Shown here piece by piece: positions 9,250-17,661 of a stretch of DNA of 64,000 bases. Numbering within the stretch: position 1 is the first letter of the stretch; every line of letters begins with the position of its first letter. A program made the position numbers and the translations under genes. This DNA comes from Jejubacter calystegiae (GTDB lineage Bacteria > Pseudomonadota > Gammaproteobacteria > Enterobacterales > Enterobacteriaceae), in contig NZ_CP040428.1 of NCBI RefSeq assembly GCF_005671395.1, forward strand, positions 1,798,001-1,862,000. Direction: 5' to 3'. The notes under the pieces were generated by a model. The model saw only the letters and a list, made by a program, of their open reading frames with translations, was not told where the DNA came from and did no database searches.

Positions 9250-10140
9250 ATGACAGTAAAAGTGGGTTTCATTGGCCTGGGGATCATGGGCAAACCGATG
9301 AGCAAAAACCTGATCAAAGCGGGTTATTCGCTGGTGGTGCTGGATCATAACCGGGAGGCTACGGCGGAACTGGTTGAAATCGGTGCAGGTAGCGCGGCGA
9401 CCCCTAAAGAGGTGGCGGCTCAGTGTGACGTGGTGATTACCATGCTGCCGAACTCGCCTCAGGTCACCGAGGTGGCATTAGGAGAAAACGGTCTGATCGA
9501 AGGGGCGCATCCGGGGCTGACTCTTATTGATATGAGCTCCATTGCGCCGCTGGCGAGCCGCGATATCAGCGCTGCGCTGCAGGCCAAAGGCGTTAGCATG
9601 CTGGATGCGCCGGTAAGCGGCGGCGAGCCGAAAGCGATTGATGGCACCCTCTCAGTGATGGTGGGCGGCGATAAAGCGGTATTCGATCAATATTACGATC
9701 TGATGAAAGCGATGGCCGGTTCGGTGGTGCATACCGGGGAGATTGGCGCCGGTAACGTGACCAAACTGGCTAATCAGGTGATTGTGGCGCTGAATATCGC
9801 CGCCATGTCCGAAGCGCTGGTATTGGCTACCAAGGCCGGGGTCAATCCCGAACTGGTCTATCAGGCGATTCGCGGCGGGCTGGCGGGCAGTACGGTACTG
9901 GATGCTAAAGCGCCGATGGTGCTGGAGCGTAACTTCAAGCCGGGTTTCCGTATCGATCTGCATATCAAAGATCTGGCGAACGCACTGGATACTTCCCACG
10001 GCGTGGGGGCTCAGTTGCCGCTGACCGCGGCGGTAATGGAAATGATGCAGGCGCTGCGTGCCGATGGTCATGGTACCTCCGACCACAGCGCGCTGGCTCG
10101 CTACTATGAGAACCTGGCAAAGGTTGAAGTCAGTAAGTAA
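9250..10140 (+). CDS. garR: Tartronate semialdehyde reductase GarR
   Basis: GarR reduces tartronate semialdehyde to D-glycerate with NADH. The 296-residue beta-hydroxyacid dehydrogenase has the N-terminal dinucleotide-binding GFIGLGIMGKPM motif, the substrate-binding DAPVSGGEPKA segment near residue 120 and the catalytic-lysine helix GNVTKLANQ near residue 170. The ATG at 9250 follows a CAGGAGAAC ribosome site; the in-frame upstream extension lies inside garL. The gap to garL is 31 bases and to garK 69 bases, so the three form one operon. Confidence 0.96.
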   Translation: MTVKVGFIGLGIMGKPMSKNLIKAGYSLVVLDHNREATAELVEIGAGSAATPKEVAAQCDVVITMLPNSPQVTEVALGENGLIEGAHPGLTLIDMSSIAPLASRDISAALQAKGVSMLDAPVSGGEPKAIDGTLSVMVGGDKAVFDQYYDLMKAMAGSVVHTGEIGAGNVTKLANQVIVALNIAAMSEALVLATKAGVNPELVYQAIRGGLAGSTVLDAKAPMVLERNFKPGFRIDLHIKDLANALDTSHGVGAQLPLTAAVMEMMQALRADGHGTSDHSALARYYENLAKVEVSK

Positions 10141-10209
10141 TGGCTGAATGAGAAGGGCGCGCCCGGCGCCCTGCTTTTCTCGCCCGCGTGGCGCTGTCAT
10201 GGACTGTTT

Positions 10210-11355
10210 ATGAAAATCGTAATCGCACCCGACTCGTATAAAGAGAGCCTTCCCGCAGCCCAGGTGGCGCAGGCCATTGAAAAGGGATTTCGGGAGATCT
10301 TTCCCGAGGCGGAGTATGTCTGCGTGCCGGTCGCCGACGGCGGCGAGGGAACGGTGGAGGCCATGATTGCCGCGACGCAAGGGCGCTGGATGCAGGAACG
10401 GGTGACCGGACCGCTGAGCGAGCCGGTCACCGCTAGCTGGGGACTTTCCGGTGACGGCCATACCGCCTTTATTGAGATGGCGGAGGCCAGCGGTCTGGCG
10501 CTGGTGCCGCAGGCGGCGCGCGATCCGCGGCTGACGACTTCACGCGGTACCGGCGAGCTGATTCTGGCGGCGCTGGAAAGCGGCGCCCGGCGGATTATTA
10601 TCGGCATCGGCGGCAGCGCCACTAACGACGGCGGGGCCGGTATGGTTCAGGCGCTGGGAGCCCGGCTGCTGGATGGCAACGGCCGCGAGATTGGTCCGGG
10701 CGGCGGCGCGCTGGCGTCGTTGAATCGCATCGATCTAACTCGCCTGGACTCGCGGCTGAAGCGCTGCGAGATCCTGGTGGCCTGCGACGTTACCAATCCG
10801 CTGACCGGCGAGAATGGCGCATCCTGTATCTTTGGGCCCCAGAAGGGCGCCGATGCGCAGATGATTCTCCTGCTCGACGAAAACCTGGCGCACTACGCGA
10901 TGGTGATTGAGCAGACCCTGAATATTGATGTGACCCGGGCGCCAGGCGCGGGCGCCGCTGGCGGTATGGGCGCGGCGCTGCTGGCGTTCCTGGGTGCGGA
11001 GCTGAAAAGCGGGGTGGAGATTGTCACCGGCGCGCTGAATCTTGAAGAGCACATCCATAACTGCACCCTGGTGGTGACCGGCGAAGGGCGCATGGACAGC
11101 CAGAGCGTGCAGGGCAAGGTGCCGGTCGGTGTGGCCAATGTGGCCGCGAAATACCATAAGCCGGTAATCGGCATTGCCGGTAGCCTGGCGTCGGATGTTG
11201 CGGTAGTGCATCGGCACGGTATCGATGCGGTCTTTAGCGTACTGAATGGCATTGTGACGCTGGAAGAGGCGCTGGATAACGCCTTCGACAATATTTACCG
11301 TACCGCGCGTAACGTGGCGGCTACGGTTCGGGCCGGAATGTCCGGCGCGGCGTGA
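10210..11355 (+). CDS. garK: Glycerate 2-kinase GarK
   Basis: GarK phosphorylates D-glycerate to 2-phosphoglycerate, feeding galactarate carbon into lower glycolysis. The 381-residue length is that of the E. coli enzyme. Family features visible are the N-terminal IAPDSYKESL, PVADGGEGTVEA near residue 40, GIGGSATNDGGAGM near residue 135 and GEGRMDSQS near residue 295. It is the last gene of garLRK. The rnpB promoter lies over its stop codon, so gar transcripts can read into rnpB, as known for E. coli. Confidence 0.96.
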   Translation: MKIVIAPDSYKESLPAAQVAQAIEKGFREIFPEAEYVCVPVADGGEGTVEAMIAATQGRWMQERVTGPLSEPVTASWGLSGDGHTAFIEMAEASGLALVPQAARDPRLTTSRGTGELILAALESGARRIIIGIGGSATNDGGAGMVQALGARLLDGNGREIGPGGGALASLNRIDLTRLDSRLKRCEILVACDVTNPLTGENGASCIFGPQKGADAQMILLLDENLAHYAMVIEQTLNIDVTRAPGAGAAGGMGAALLAFLGAELKSGVEIVTGALNLEEHIHNCTLVVTGEGRMDSQSVQGKVPVGVANVAAKYHKPVIGIAGSLASDVAVVHRHGIDAVFSVLNGIVTLEEALDNAFDNIYRTARNVAATVRAGMSGAA

Positions 11356-11380
11356 CAGCGCCCGGGAAAACCTCTATACT
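11352..11380 (+). promoter_or_regulatory. rnpB promoter
   Basis: GTGACA (11352-11357) and TATACT (11375-11380) are separated by 17 bases and stand eight bases before the mature 5' end of the RNase P RNA. The -35 element overlaps the garK stop codon. Confidence 0.85.
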
Positions 11381-11387
11381 TTAGCCC

Positions 11388-11764
<377 letters not shown>

Positions 11765-11773
11765 ATTATTAAA

Positions 11774-11798
11774 CCCCGCTGCCTGCAGCGGGGTTTTT
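11774..11798 (+). terminator. rnpB terminator
   Basis: CCCCGCTG-CCTG-CAGCGGGG followed by TTTTT, ten bases after the mature 3' end of rnpB. Confidence 0.92.
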
Positions 11799-11931
11799 GC
11801 TTTGCGCCGCATGTATCCCTTCCCCTGTCTTTCAGAAGTTACTTTATTCTGCATCTCCCTGAAATCGACTAACATGAAGCAGTACGGGGCCGGACTGGCC
11901 GCGACTCCGCTAACACATTGAGGATCGTTGA

Positions 11932-12447
11932 ATGAAATGGAATGTTTTTCTGAAGGGGGCGCTCGTGGCTTCACTGGTTATCGCCGCTGCGGGTTGCGAT
12001 AACGCCAGCAAACAGAGCAAAGGCGCGGCCTGGGTCGATGTCTCTCAGGCGATTAGCGACTCGCCGCTGGCGGAGCAGGAGAAAACGCGCCTTGAGACCG
12101 TGAAAAATCTGCTGCTGAAGGCGGAGCAGGAGGCGAATAAAAGCTACGAAGGGATGGATAAAGCCAAAGCCGATCAGGCCAGAAGCTCGGATGCCGTCAC
12201 CATTAACCGGCAGTGGAACCTGGAGCAGCGAGCGGCGCGCGTGGCGCTGCTGAAGGAGGTACGTACGGCGGTTGAAGAGGTGCGCAAAAAGAACAACTAC
12301 ACCGTGATCGTTGACGGTGGCGCGGTACTGGCGGCCGACCCTGCCAGCGATGTCACCAAACAGGTAGTTGAGTCGTTGAAATCGGCAAAGGTCGACTTTG
12401 GCGAGCTGCCGGCCGTGACCATCAAGAACGAGCCGGACAGCAAGTAA
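11932..12447 (+). CDS. OmpH/Skp-like lipoprotein
   Basis: The 171-residue product has a lipoprotein signal with lipobox VIAAAGC (Cys22). Asp23 follows at +2, which normally acts as an inner-membrane retention signal (Lol avoidance). The mature part has a long, charged alpha-helical segment (about 45-130) and the ending pattern of the OmpH/Skp family (VIVDGGAVLAADPASDVTKQV), so it may be an inner-membrane-anchored periplasmic chaperone-like protein. The start is MKWNVF after a GAGGATCG ribosome site. It is convergent with yhaK across 12 bases. The function is not established. Confidence 0.75.
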   Translation: MKWNVFLKGALVASLVIAAAGCDNASKQSKGAAWVDVSQAISDSPLAEQEKTRLETVKNLLLKAEQEANKSYEGMDKAKADQARSSDAVTINRQWNLEQRAARVALLKEVRTAVEEVRKKNNYTVIVDGGAVLAADPASDVTKQVVESLKSAKVDFGELPAVTIKNEPDSK

Positions 12448-12459
12448 TTTCCTTCCGGC

Positions 12460-13161
12460 CTACACTGGCAGGTCAATCAACAGACCGCGCAGCCGGGTAT
12501 CGGCGACCAGAGTAAGCTGAGATTCATCGCGAATAAAGGCGCCATCGCCGCAGGTGAGCGCCTTTTTTTCTTCCTGGGGCGTGACGGCATGCAGCGTGCC
12601 GTGAATCGATTGCAGATAAGCTCGCGGACCGTGTAGCTGAAAGGCCTGGCTTTCGCCCTGCTCCAGTTCCACATGGTGCAACCACACCTGCTGGCGCAGC
12701 ATCAGGCTACCGTTCTGGCCGTCTGGCGATGCCAGCAGCTGGCTGCGCTGACCGTTGAGCGACACCTTCTGCCACAGGGGATTTTCCCGCTCGGGGCAGG
12801 CGTCCAGCCATAGCTGCATGCGCGTCAGGGAGTGGCTTTTGCTCAGGTTGTGTTCGCTGTAGCTGATACCCTGCTGGGTAGAGATAAGCAGGGCTTCGCC
12901 CGCGCTCACCTGAACGTGATTGCCCTCGCTGTCGCGATACTCCGCCTCGCCGTCGAGCACCAGATTCAGGATATCCACCCTGGGATAGGTACGCGGCTGA
13001 AAAGCGGCATCGGGGGCAAGCACTTCCTGGTTTAGCACCCGCAGTGATGCATAGCCCAGCAGCTCGGGATCGAAATAGTGACCGAACGAAAATGTGTAGC
13101 GGGCCTGTAACCATCCATAGTCAGCTTTACCGCACTGTCCGGCTGTTCTTGGGGTAATCAT
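12460..13161 (-). CDS. yhaK: Pirin-like bicupin YhaK
   Basis: This 233-residue cytoplasmic bicupin belongs to the pirin-related family; the E. coli homologue is sensitive to reactive nitrogen and oxygen species, and its substrate is unknown. The N-terminal cupin shows HYFDPELLGYASLRVLNQE, FQPRTYPRVDILNLVLDGE and LSAGEALLISTQQGISYSE; the second cupin is shorter. It is transcribed divergently from the LysR-type gene yhaJ, the same arrangement as in E. coli, suggesting regulation by YhaJ from the 108-base shared region. Confidence 0.93.
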   Translation of the reverse strand: MITPRTAGQCGKADYGWLQARYTFSFGHYFDPELLGYASLRVLNQEVLAPDAAFQPRTYPRVDILNLVLDGEAEYRDSEGNHVQVSAGEALLISTQQGISYSEHNLSKSHSLTRMQLWLDACPERENPLWQKVSLNGQRSQLLASPDGQNGSLMLRQQVWLHHVELEQGESQAFQLHGPRAYLQSIHGTLHAVTPQEEKKALTCGDGAFIRDESQLTLVADTRLRGLLIDLPV

Positions 13162-13269
13162 AGACTTCTTGACCTCTTTTTACACTAAACCCATGGTAAG
13201 GATCTGGACGCTTCATTGTTAGCCAGTTAATCTGCTCGGTATGTTCAAATTTCCTGAATGAGACCGGAA

Positions 13270-14166
13270 ATGGCCAAAGATAGGGCGCTTACGCTGGAAG
13301 CGTTGCGGGTAATGGACGCGATCGACAGACGCGGCAGCTTTGCCGCGGCGGCGGATGAACTGGGGCGGGTTCCTTCAGCCCTGAGTTACACCATGCAGAA
13401 GCTGGAAGAAGAGCTGGATGTGGTGCTGTTCGATCGTTCCGGCCACCGGACTAAATTCACCAATGTGGGACGCATGCTGCTGGAGCGCGGGCGCATGTTG
13501 CTGGAAGCGGCGGACAAGCTCACCACCGATGCCGAAGCGCTGGCCCGGGGCTGGGAAACTCACCTGACCATTGTGACCGAGGCCCTGGTGCCCACCGCCA
13601 CCTTTTTCCCGCTGGTGGAGCGGCTGGCGGCAAAGGCCGATACCCAACTGTCGATCCTGACCGAAGTCCTGGCTGGCGCCTGGGAGCGGCTGGAGCAGGG
13701 GCGCGCCGATATTGTGGTTGCGCCGGATATGCACTTCCGTTCGTCGTCCGAGATCAATTCGCGCAAGCTCTATTCCCTGAAAAGCGTCTATGTGGCGGCG
13801 CCGGATCATCCCATCCATCAGGAGCCGGAGCCGCTCTCTGAAGTGACCCGGGTGAAATATCGCGGCGTGGCGGTGGCGGATACCGCCCGTGAACGTCCGG
13901 TATTAACCGTACAGCTATTGGATAAACAGCCGCGTCTGACCATCAGCTCTATGGAAAATAAACGCCAGGCGCTGCTGGCCGGGTTAGGGGTGGCGACCAT
14001 GCCCTGGCCGCTGGTGGCGCAGGACATTGCCGAAGGGCGACTGCGGGTGGTTAGCCCGGAATCCACCGCTGAGGTCGATATTATTATGGCCTGGCGGCGC
14101 GACAGCATGGGGGAAGCCAAGTCCTGGTGTCTGCGGGAAATTCCCAAGCTGTTCAGCGCGAAATAA
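13270..14166 (+). CDS. yhaJ: LysR-family regulator YhaJ
   Basis: YhaJ is a LysR-type transcription factor; in E. coli it activates yqjF, a gene also found in this window, in response to aromatic breakdown products of dinitrotoluene. The 298-residue protein has the N-terminal winged helix (RRGSFAAAADELGRVPSALSYTMQKLEEEL, about residues 15-44, with the recognition helix around 28-42) and a C-terminal effector domain. It differs from the E. coli protein only at scattered positions. The ATG at 13270 gives MAKDRALTLEALRV as in E. coli; an upstream in-frame ATG at 13258 is less likely. A terminator follows the stop directly. Confidence 0.96.
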   Translation: MAKDRALTLEALRVMDAIDRRGSFAAAADELGRVPSALSYTMQKLEEELDVVLFDRSGHRTKFTNVGRMLLERGRMLLEAADKLTTDAEALARGWETHLTIVTEALVPTATFFPLVERLAAKADTQLSILTEVLAGAWERLEQGRADIVVAPDMHFRSSSEINSRKLYSLKSVYVAAPDHPIHQEPEPLSEVTRVKYRGVAVADTARERPVLTVQLLDKQPRLTISSMENKRQALLAGLGVATMPWPLVAQDIAEGRLRVVSPESTAEVDIIMAWRRDSMGEAKSWCLREIPKLFSAK

Positions 14167-14167
14167 C

Positions 14168-14193
14168 AACGGCGGCACTGTGCCGCCGTTTTT
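14168..14193 (+). terminator. yhaJ terminator
   Basis: AACGGCGGCA-CTG-TGCCGCCGTT followed by a T-run, directly after the yhaJ stop. A near-identical stem (CGGCGGCAC...) also forms the yqjG terminator at 14671-14697. Confidence 0.88.
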
Positions 14194-14202
14194 GATGCAA
14201 GA

Positions 14203-14607
14203 CTAGCGTGAAACGATGGAAGAGGGCGGTTCCGACCCTTCGCCTTCCAGCGGATCGGGACCGAAGCGATTAGCGCCCGGCATACCGCGCAGGCAGCAGA
14301 AGACCAGCAGCACCAGCGTGCCGATAATCGGAATCAGGCCCAGAAGAATCCACCAGCCGGAGCGGTCGGTATCGTGCAGGCGGCGGCACAGTACCGCCAG
14401 GCTCGGTAACAGAACGAACAGCGAGTAGAGGGAAGCCAGTACCCCGCTCTCTTTATTTTCACCAAACTCCCATCCCAGCATTCTGTCCAGAATACTGAGT
14501 GCGATGGCAATAACGATATTAATCAGCACGAACATCCAGTATTCCTTGCGCCGCGCCCTGCCTTTAAATCCGACGTAATTCCTTAATACTTTCAGATACC
14601 ATTCCAT
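14203..14607 (-). CDS. DUF805 inner-membrane protein (YhaH-like)
   Basis: This 134-residue integral membrane protein has about four hydrophobic segments. The DUF805 hallmark WYLKVLRNYVGFKGRARRKE is at the N-terminus, followed by YWMFVLINIVIAIA, and RRLHDTDRSGWW lies in the central loop. E. coli has yhaH and yhaI of this family in the same neighbourhood; this copy corresponds to one of them, most likely yhaH. The C-terminal tail (LEGEGSEPPSSIVSR) is polar. No function is known for the family. Confidence 0.85.
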   Translation of the reverse strand: MEWYLKVLRNYVGFKGRARRKEYWMFVLINIVIAIALSILDRMLGWEFGENKESGVLASLYSLFVLLPSLAVLCRRLHDTDRSGWWILLGLIPIIGTLVLLVFCCLRGMPGANRFGPDPLEGEGSEPPSSIVSR

Positions 14608-14670
14608 GTTTTTATTCCTTATCAGGGAAAAATAGAGAAATGATTATAGCAACGGAACGGGTGCTGATAA

Positions 14671-14697
14671 TAATACGGCGGCACAGTGCCGCCGGGG
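14671..14697 (-). terminator. yqjG terminator
   Basis: A GCGGCAC/GTGCCGC stem with, on the minus strand, a downstream ATTATTA/T-rich stretch, just after the yqjG stop at 14704. Confidence 0.6.
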
Positions 14698-14703
14698 GAA
14701 GTA

Positions 14704-15690
14704 TCAACGAAAGCGCTGGTCGCGCCCGTGAGGTTCATTCAGATCCTGCTGTGGCCCGATGGAAATAATACCGGTGGGGTTAATGGTTTTATGGCTGCAG
14801 AAGTAGTGGTGGCGGATATGGTCCAGATTGACCGTTTCTGCGACGCCGGGCAACTGATAGATATCGCGCAGGAAGCCGTACAGATTCAGGTAGTCGCTAA
14901 TCCGCTGGCGATCGCACTTAAAGTGGGTGACATACACTGGATCAAATCGCACCAGGGTAGTCCACAGGCGGATATCGGCTTCGGTAAGCTGATTGCCGGT
15001 CAGATAGCGGTGCTGGCCAAGAATCTGCTCCAGCCGCGCCAGTGAGGTAAACAGCTGGCCGACCGCTTCGTCATAAGCCTGTTGAGAAGTGGCGAAGCCC
15101 GCTTTATACACGCCGTTGTTCACGCTGTTATAGATCCAGTCGTTCAGTTCATCGATCTGGCCGTGTAGCGCTTTGGGGTAATAGTCACCGGCCCGGGCGC
15201 CCAGGGCGTCGAAGGCGCTATTGAACATGCGGATAATTTCCGATGACTCATTGCTGACGATAGTCTGCTGCTTTTTATCCCACAGCACCGGTACCGTGAC
15301 TCGTCCGCTGTAATGAGGGTCGGCCTGCAGATAGAGCTGATACAGGAAATCGTGGCCGTTAAGCGTATCGCCGGTAGCGTCGGGGAAGTCATTCCCGAAG
15401 GTCCAGCCGTTTTCCAGCATCAGCGGATGCACCACCGACACCTTGATAAACGGCTCCAGCCCTTTCAATTTACGCATAACCAGAGCGCGGTGCGCCCAGG
15501 GGCAGGCCAGCGAAACATAGAGATGGTAGCGCTCTTTTTCGGCTGCGAAACCGCCCCTGCCGGAAGGGCCGGGCGCGCCGTCTGGCGTGACCCAGTTGCG
15601 AAATGCGGCGGCGGAGCGCTGAAAGCGTCCACCGGTGGATTTGGTGTCATACCATGCGTCCTGCCAGACGCCGTCAACGAGCAGTCCCAT
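14704..15690 (-). CDS. yqjG: Glutathionyl-hydroquinone reductase YqjG
   Basis: YqjG is a Xi-class glutathione transferase that reduces glutathionyl-hydroquinones to hydroquinones, using GSH and a cysteine nucleophile. The 328-residue product has the catalytic motif SLACPWAHR with Cys63, a thioredoxin-like N-terminal domain and an all-helical C-terminal domain (LTEADIRLWTTLVRFDPVYV). The ATG at 15690 is preceded by GGAGGAAT; longer in-frame forms are not supported. Length equals the E. coli enzyme. It follows yqjF on the same strand after 68 bases, so cotranscription with yqjF is likely. Confidence 0.96.
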   Translation of the reverse strand: MGLLVDGVWQDAWYDTKSTGGRFQRSAAAFRNWVTPDGAPGPSGRGGFAAEKERYHLYVSLACPWAHRALVMRKLKGLEPFIKVSVVHPLMLENGWTFGNDFPDATGDTLNGHDFLYQLYLQADPHYSGRVTVPVLWDKKQQTIVSNESSEIIRMFNSAFDALGARAGDYYPKALHGQIDELNDWIYNSVNNGVYKAGFATSQQAYDEAVGQLFTSLARLEQILGQHRYLTGNQLTEADIRLWTTLVRFDPVYVTHFKCDRQRISDYLNLYGFLRDIYQLPGVAETVNLDHIRHHYFCSHKTINPTGIISIGPQQDLNEPHGRDQRFR

Positions 15691-15758
15691 TATTCCTCCT
15701 AAAGCGCGAAACGTCCGGCGCAATAAACTGTCGCCGGACGTCATTCAGTATAGAAAAC

Positions 15759-16151
15759 TTACCAGTTTTTATTCAGTGCCCGGTCCAGGCTGATTGCGCC
15801 AGGGCCGAAGGTCGCCAGCAACAGATAGCCGCCCGCGATAGTAAAGTTCTTCATAAACATGAGCGAGTTAACGCCATCGGCAAAGTTGCTGTGAAACAGG
15901 AAAGCGGTCATCAGCGTAAACAGAGCGGTAATCAACGCCGTGGTGCGAGTCAGGAAGCCGAACAGAATCGCCAGGCCGCCGCCAAATTCAAGCAGGATGG
16001 TGAGCGGCAGCAGGAATCCGGGAACGCCCATCGCCTCCATATACTGCTGAGTGCCGGAATAAGCAGTGATTTTGCCCCAACCGGCCACGATAAACAGAAT
16101 CGGCATCAGAATACGTGCGATCAGAACGGCAACATCTTCGAATTTTTTCAT
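15759..16151 (-). CDS. yqjF: DoxX-family membrane protein YqjF
   Basis: This 130-residue inner-membrane protein has four predicted helices of the DoxX family. The opening MKKFEDVAVLIARILMPILF and the ending SLDRALNKNW parallel E. coli YqjF, whose promoter is induced by dinitrotoluene breakdown products through YhaJ. The ATG at 16151 is preferred to the in-frame GTG at 16160 because AGG lies eight bases before the ATG and the GTG overlaps that ribosome site. The biochemical role is unknown. Confidence 0.93.
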   Translation of the reverse strand: MKKFEDVAVLIARILMPILFIVAGWGKITAYSGTQQYMEAMGVPGFLLPLTILLEFGGGLAILFGFLTRTTALITALFTLMTAFLFHSNFADGVNSLMFMKNFTIAGGYLLLATFGPGAISLDRALNKNW

Positions 16152-16423
16152 TTTGTTCACCTGAGAAATACAAAAAAATGATTTTGCTAATTTGTTGATT
16201 ATTTAAGGTTAATTACGATTGTTATCGGTAACCTCCCTCGATGAACAGGATAATACGCCGGGCTATTCCCGATTGTTAGCAAGGAAAACTGTCAAAAAAA
16301 TTCAAATTTTCTGAACGTGTATCGAATGAGGCTGGGATAACCGCCGGTGGATAAGAAAATATTGATTAACATGCTGATAAATAAAATAAAAAATATTGTT
16401 GCGCTGAAGGTTATCGCAATCCC

Positions 16424-16439
16424 TTAAATGAACATTTAA
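16424..16439. promoter_or_regulatory. Palindromic candidate operator upstream of pdxA2
   Basis: TTAAATG-AA-CATTTAA is a 7+7 inverted repeat in the AT-rich 474-base region between yqjF and pdxA2. Its right part, ATGAACATTTAA (16428-16439), recurs exactly at 54835-54846 upstream of the other PdxA-type operon of this window. A shared regulator is inferred. Besides this and the CRP site, the region shows no gene. Confidence 0.5.
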
Positions 16440-16501
16440 AATTAATATGAACTTATGCTCATGTCACATTTCGCGATGAAATAAAAATACCTGCCTTTTT
16501 A

Positions 16502-16517
16502 TGTGAGTTTAATCACT
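16502..16517 (+). promoter_or_regulatory. CRP-binding site upstream of pdxA2
   Basis: TGTGAGTTTAATCACT matches TGTGA-N6-TCACA in 9 of 10 conserved positions, 109 bases before the pdxA2 start. A TATGAT hexamer at 16553-16558 is a plausible -10 element, which would put CRP in an upstream activating position. Confidence 0.65.
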
Positions 16518-16625
16518 AATTATCGAATATGAATCCATTATTTTTTCGCTCATATGATTTGATTGTGTTCATCTGATCATTTTGATCTATGAGCGGGTCT
16601 GAGATTAACCATTAAGAGGTCCAGG

Positions 16626-17633
16626 ATGACTATAGAGAAAAAGCCTGTCGTCGCCGTCACCGCTGGCGATCCTGCCGGCGTTGGCCCGGAGATTACCGTT
16701 GCCACCCTGATGGACAAAGACGTCTACGCAGAATGTCGTCCGTTTCTGATTGGCTCGCTGCCGATTATTCAGCGGGCCATGAATATTCAGGGCTGCGATT
16801 TTCCCATTAATAAAATTACCCACCCGCAGCAGGCGGCATTTCGCTGGGGAACCCTGGACGTACTGGAAACCGGGGATTACGACTGCGACAGCATCGAATG
16901 GGGAAGGGTGCAGAAGCTGGCCGGACAGATGTCGCTGGACTACGTCATGAAGTCTATTGAACTGGGAATGGCCGGGCTTATCGACGTGGCCTCTACCGCC
17001 CCGATCCATAAAGAGGCCATCAAACTGGCGGGCTGTAAGCTACCGGGGCATACCGAAATCTATCAGGCCGAAACAGATTCCGATTACGGCCTGACCATGT
17101 TCCACGTCCACAATTTGCGAGTGTTCTTCGTCAGCCGCCATATGGCGCTGAAAGCGGCCTGCGACTATGCCACCAAAGAGCGGGTGCTGGCCTGCGTACA
17201 GCAAATTCATCATGAATTCGGCGCCCTGAACATTCCGAACCCGCGTATCGCCGTCGCGGCGCTGAATCCCCACGGCTCTGATAACGGCCTGTTCGGGCAC
17301 GAGGAGGCCGATAACCTGATTCCGGCGGTCATGGCCGCCCGGGATCTTGGCATCAACGCCATCGGGCCGGTTCCGGCAGATTCGGTGTTCCACCTGGGCA
17401 AGCTGGGGCATTACGACGCAATTTTGTCGCTCTACCACGACCAGGGCCATATCGCCTGTAAGACCCTCGATTTTGAACGCTCAATCACCATCACCTTTGG
17501 CCTGCCGTTTATACGCAGCTCGGTCGACCACGGAACAGCGTTTGATATTGCCGGAACCGGTAAGGCGGGCACCGTCAGCATGCGCGAGTCCACCGTGGTC
17601 GCCGCACGCTACTGGAAGATGAAACATCAATAA
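16626..17633 (+). CDS. pdxA2: PdxA2-type D-threonate/D-erythronate 4-phosphate dehydrogenase
   Basis: PdxA-family enzymes oxidise and decarboxylate 4-phosphorylated four-carbon acids; PdxA2 paralogues paired with a DUF1537 kinase convert D-threonate 4-phosphate (or D-erythronate 4-phosphate) to dihydroxyacetone phosphate and CO2. The 335-residue protein starts with VVAVTAGDPAGVGPEI and has the three metal-binding histidines in KLPGHTE, LNPHGSDNG and LYHDQGH. The kinase gene follows after 28 bases and a permease after that, which identifies it as the catabolic paralogue and not vitamin B6 biosynthetic pdxA. The exact epimer used is not visible from sequence. Confidence 0.9.
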   Translation: MTIEKKPVVAVTAGDPAGVGPEITVATLMDKDVYAECRPFLIGSLPIIQRAMNIQGCDFPINKITHPQQAAFRWGTLDVLETGDYDCDSIEWGRVQKLAGQMSLDYVMKSIELGMAGLIDVASTAPIHKEAIKLAGCKLPGHTEIYQAETDSDYGLTMFHVHNLRVFFVSRHMALKAACDYATKERVLACVQQIHHEFGALNIPNPRIAVAALNPHGSDNGLFGHEEADNLIPAVMAARDLGINAIGPVPADSVFHLGKLGHYDAILSLYHDQGHIACKTLDFERSITITFGLPFIRSSVDHGTAFDIAGTGKAGTVSMRESTVVAARYWKMKHQ

Positions 17634-17661
17634 GCCCGTTGGCAGGCTAAGGGAATTCGCA

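Noticed and set aside
14168-14697. CGGCGGCAC...GTGCCGCCG hairpins at both ends of the DUF805 gene as a mobile repeat (MITE)
   Set aside because: Each lies exactly at a gene end, and the first has a T-run; ordinary terminators suffice.
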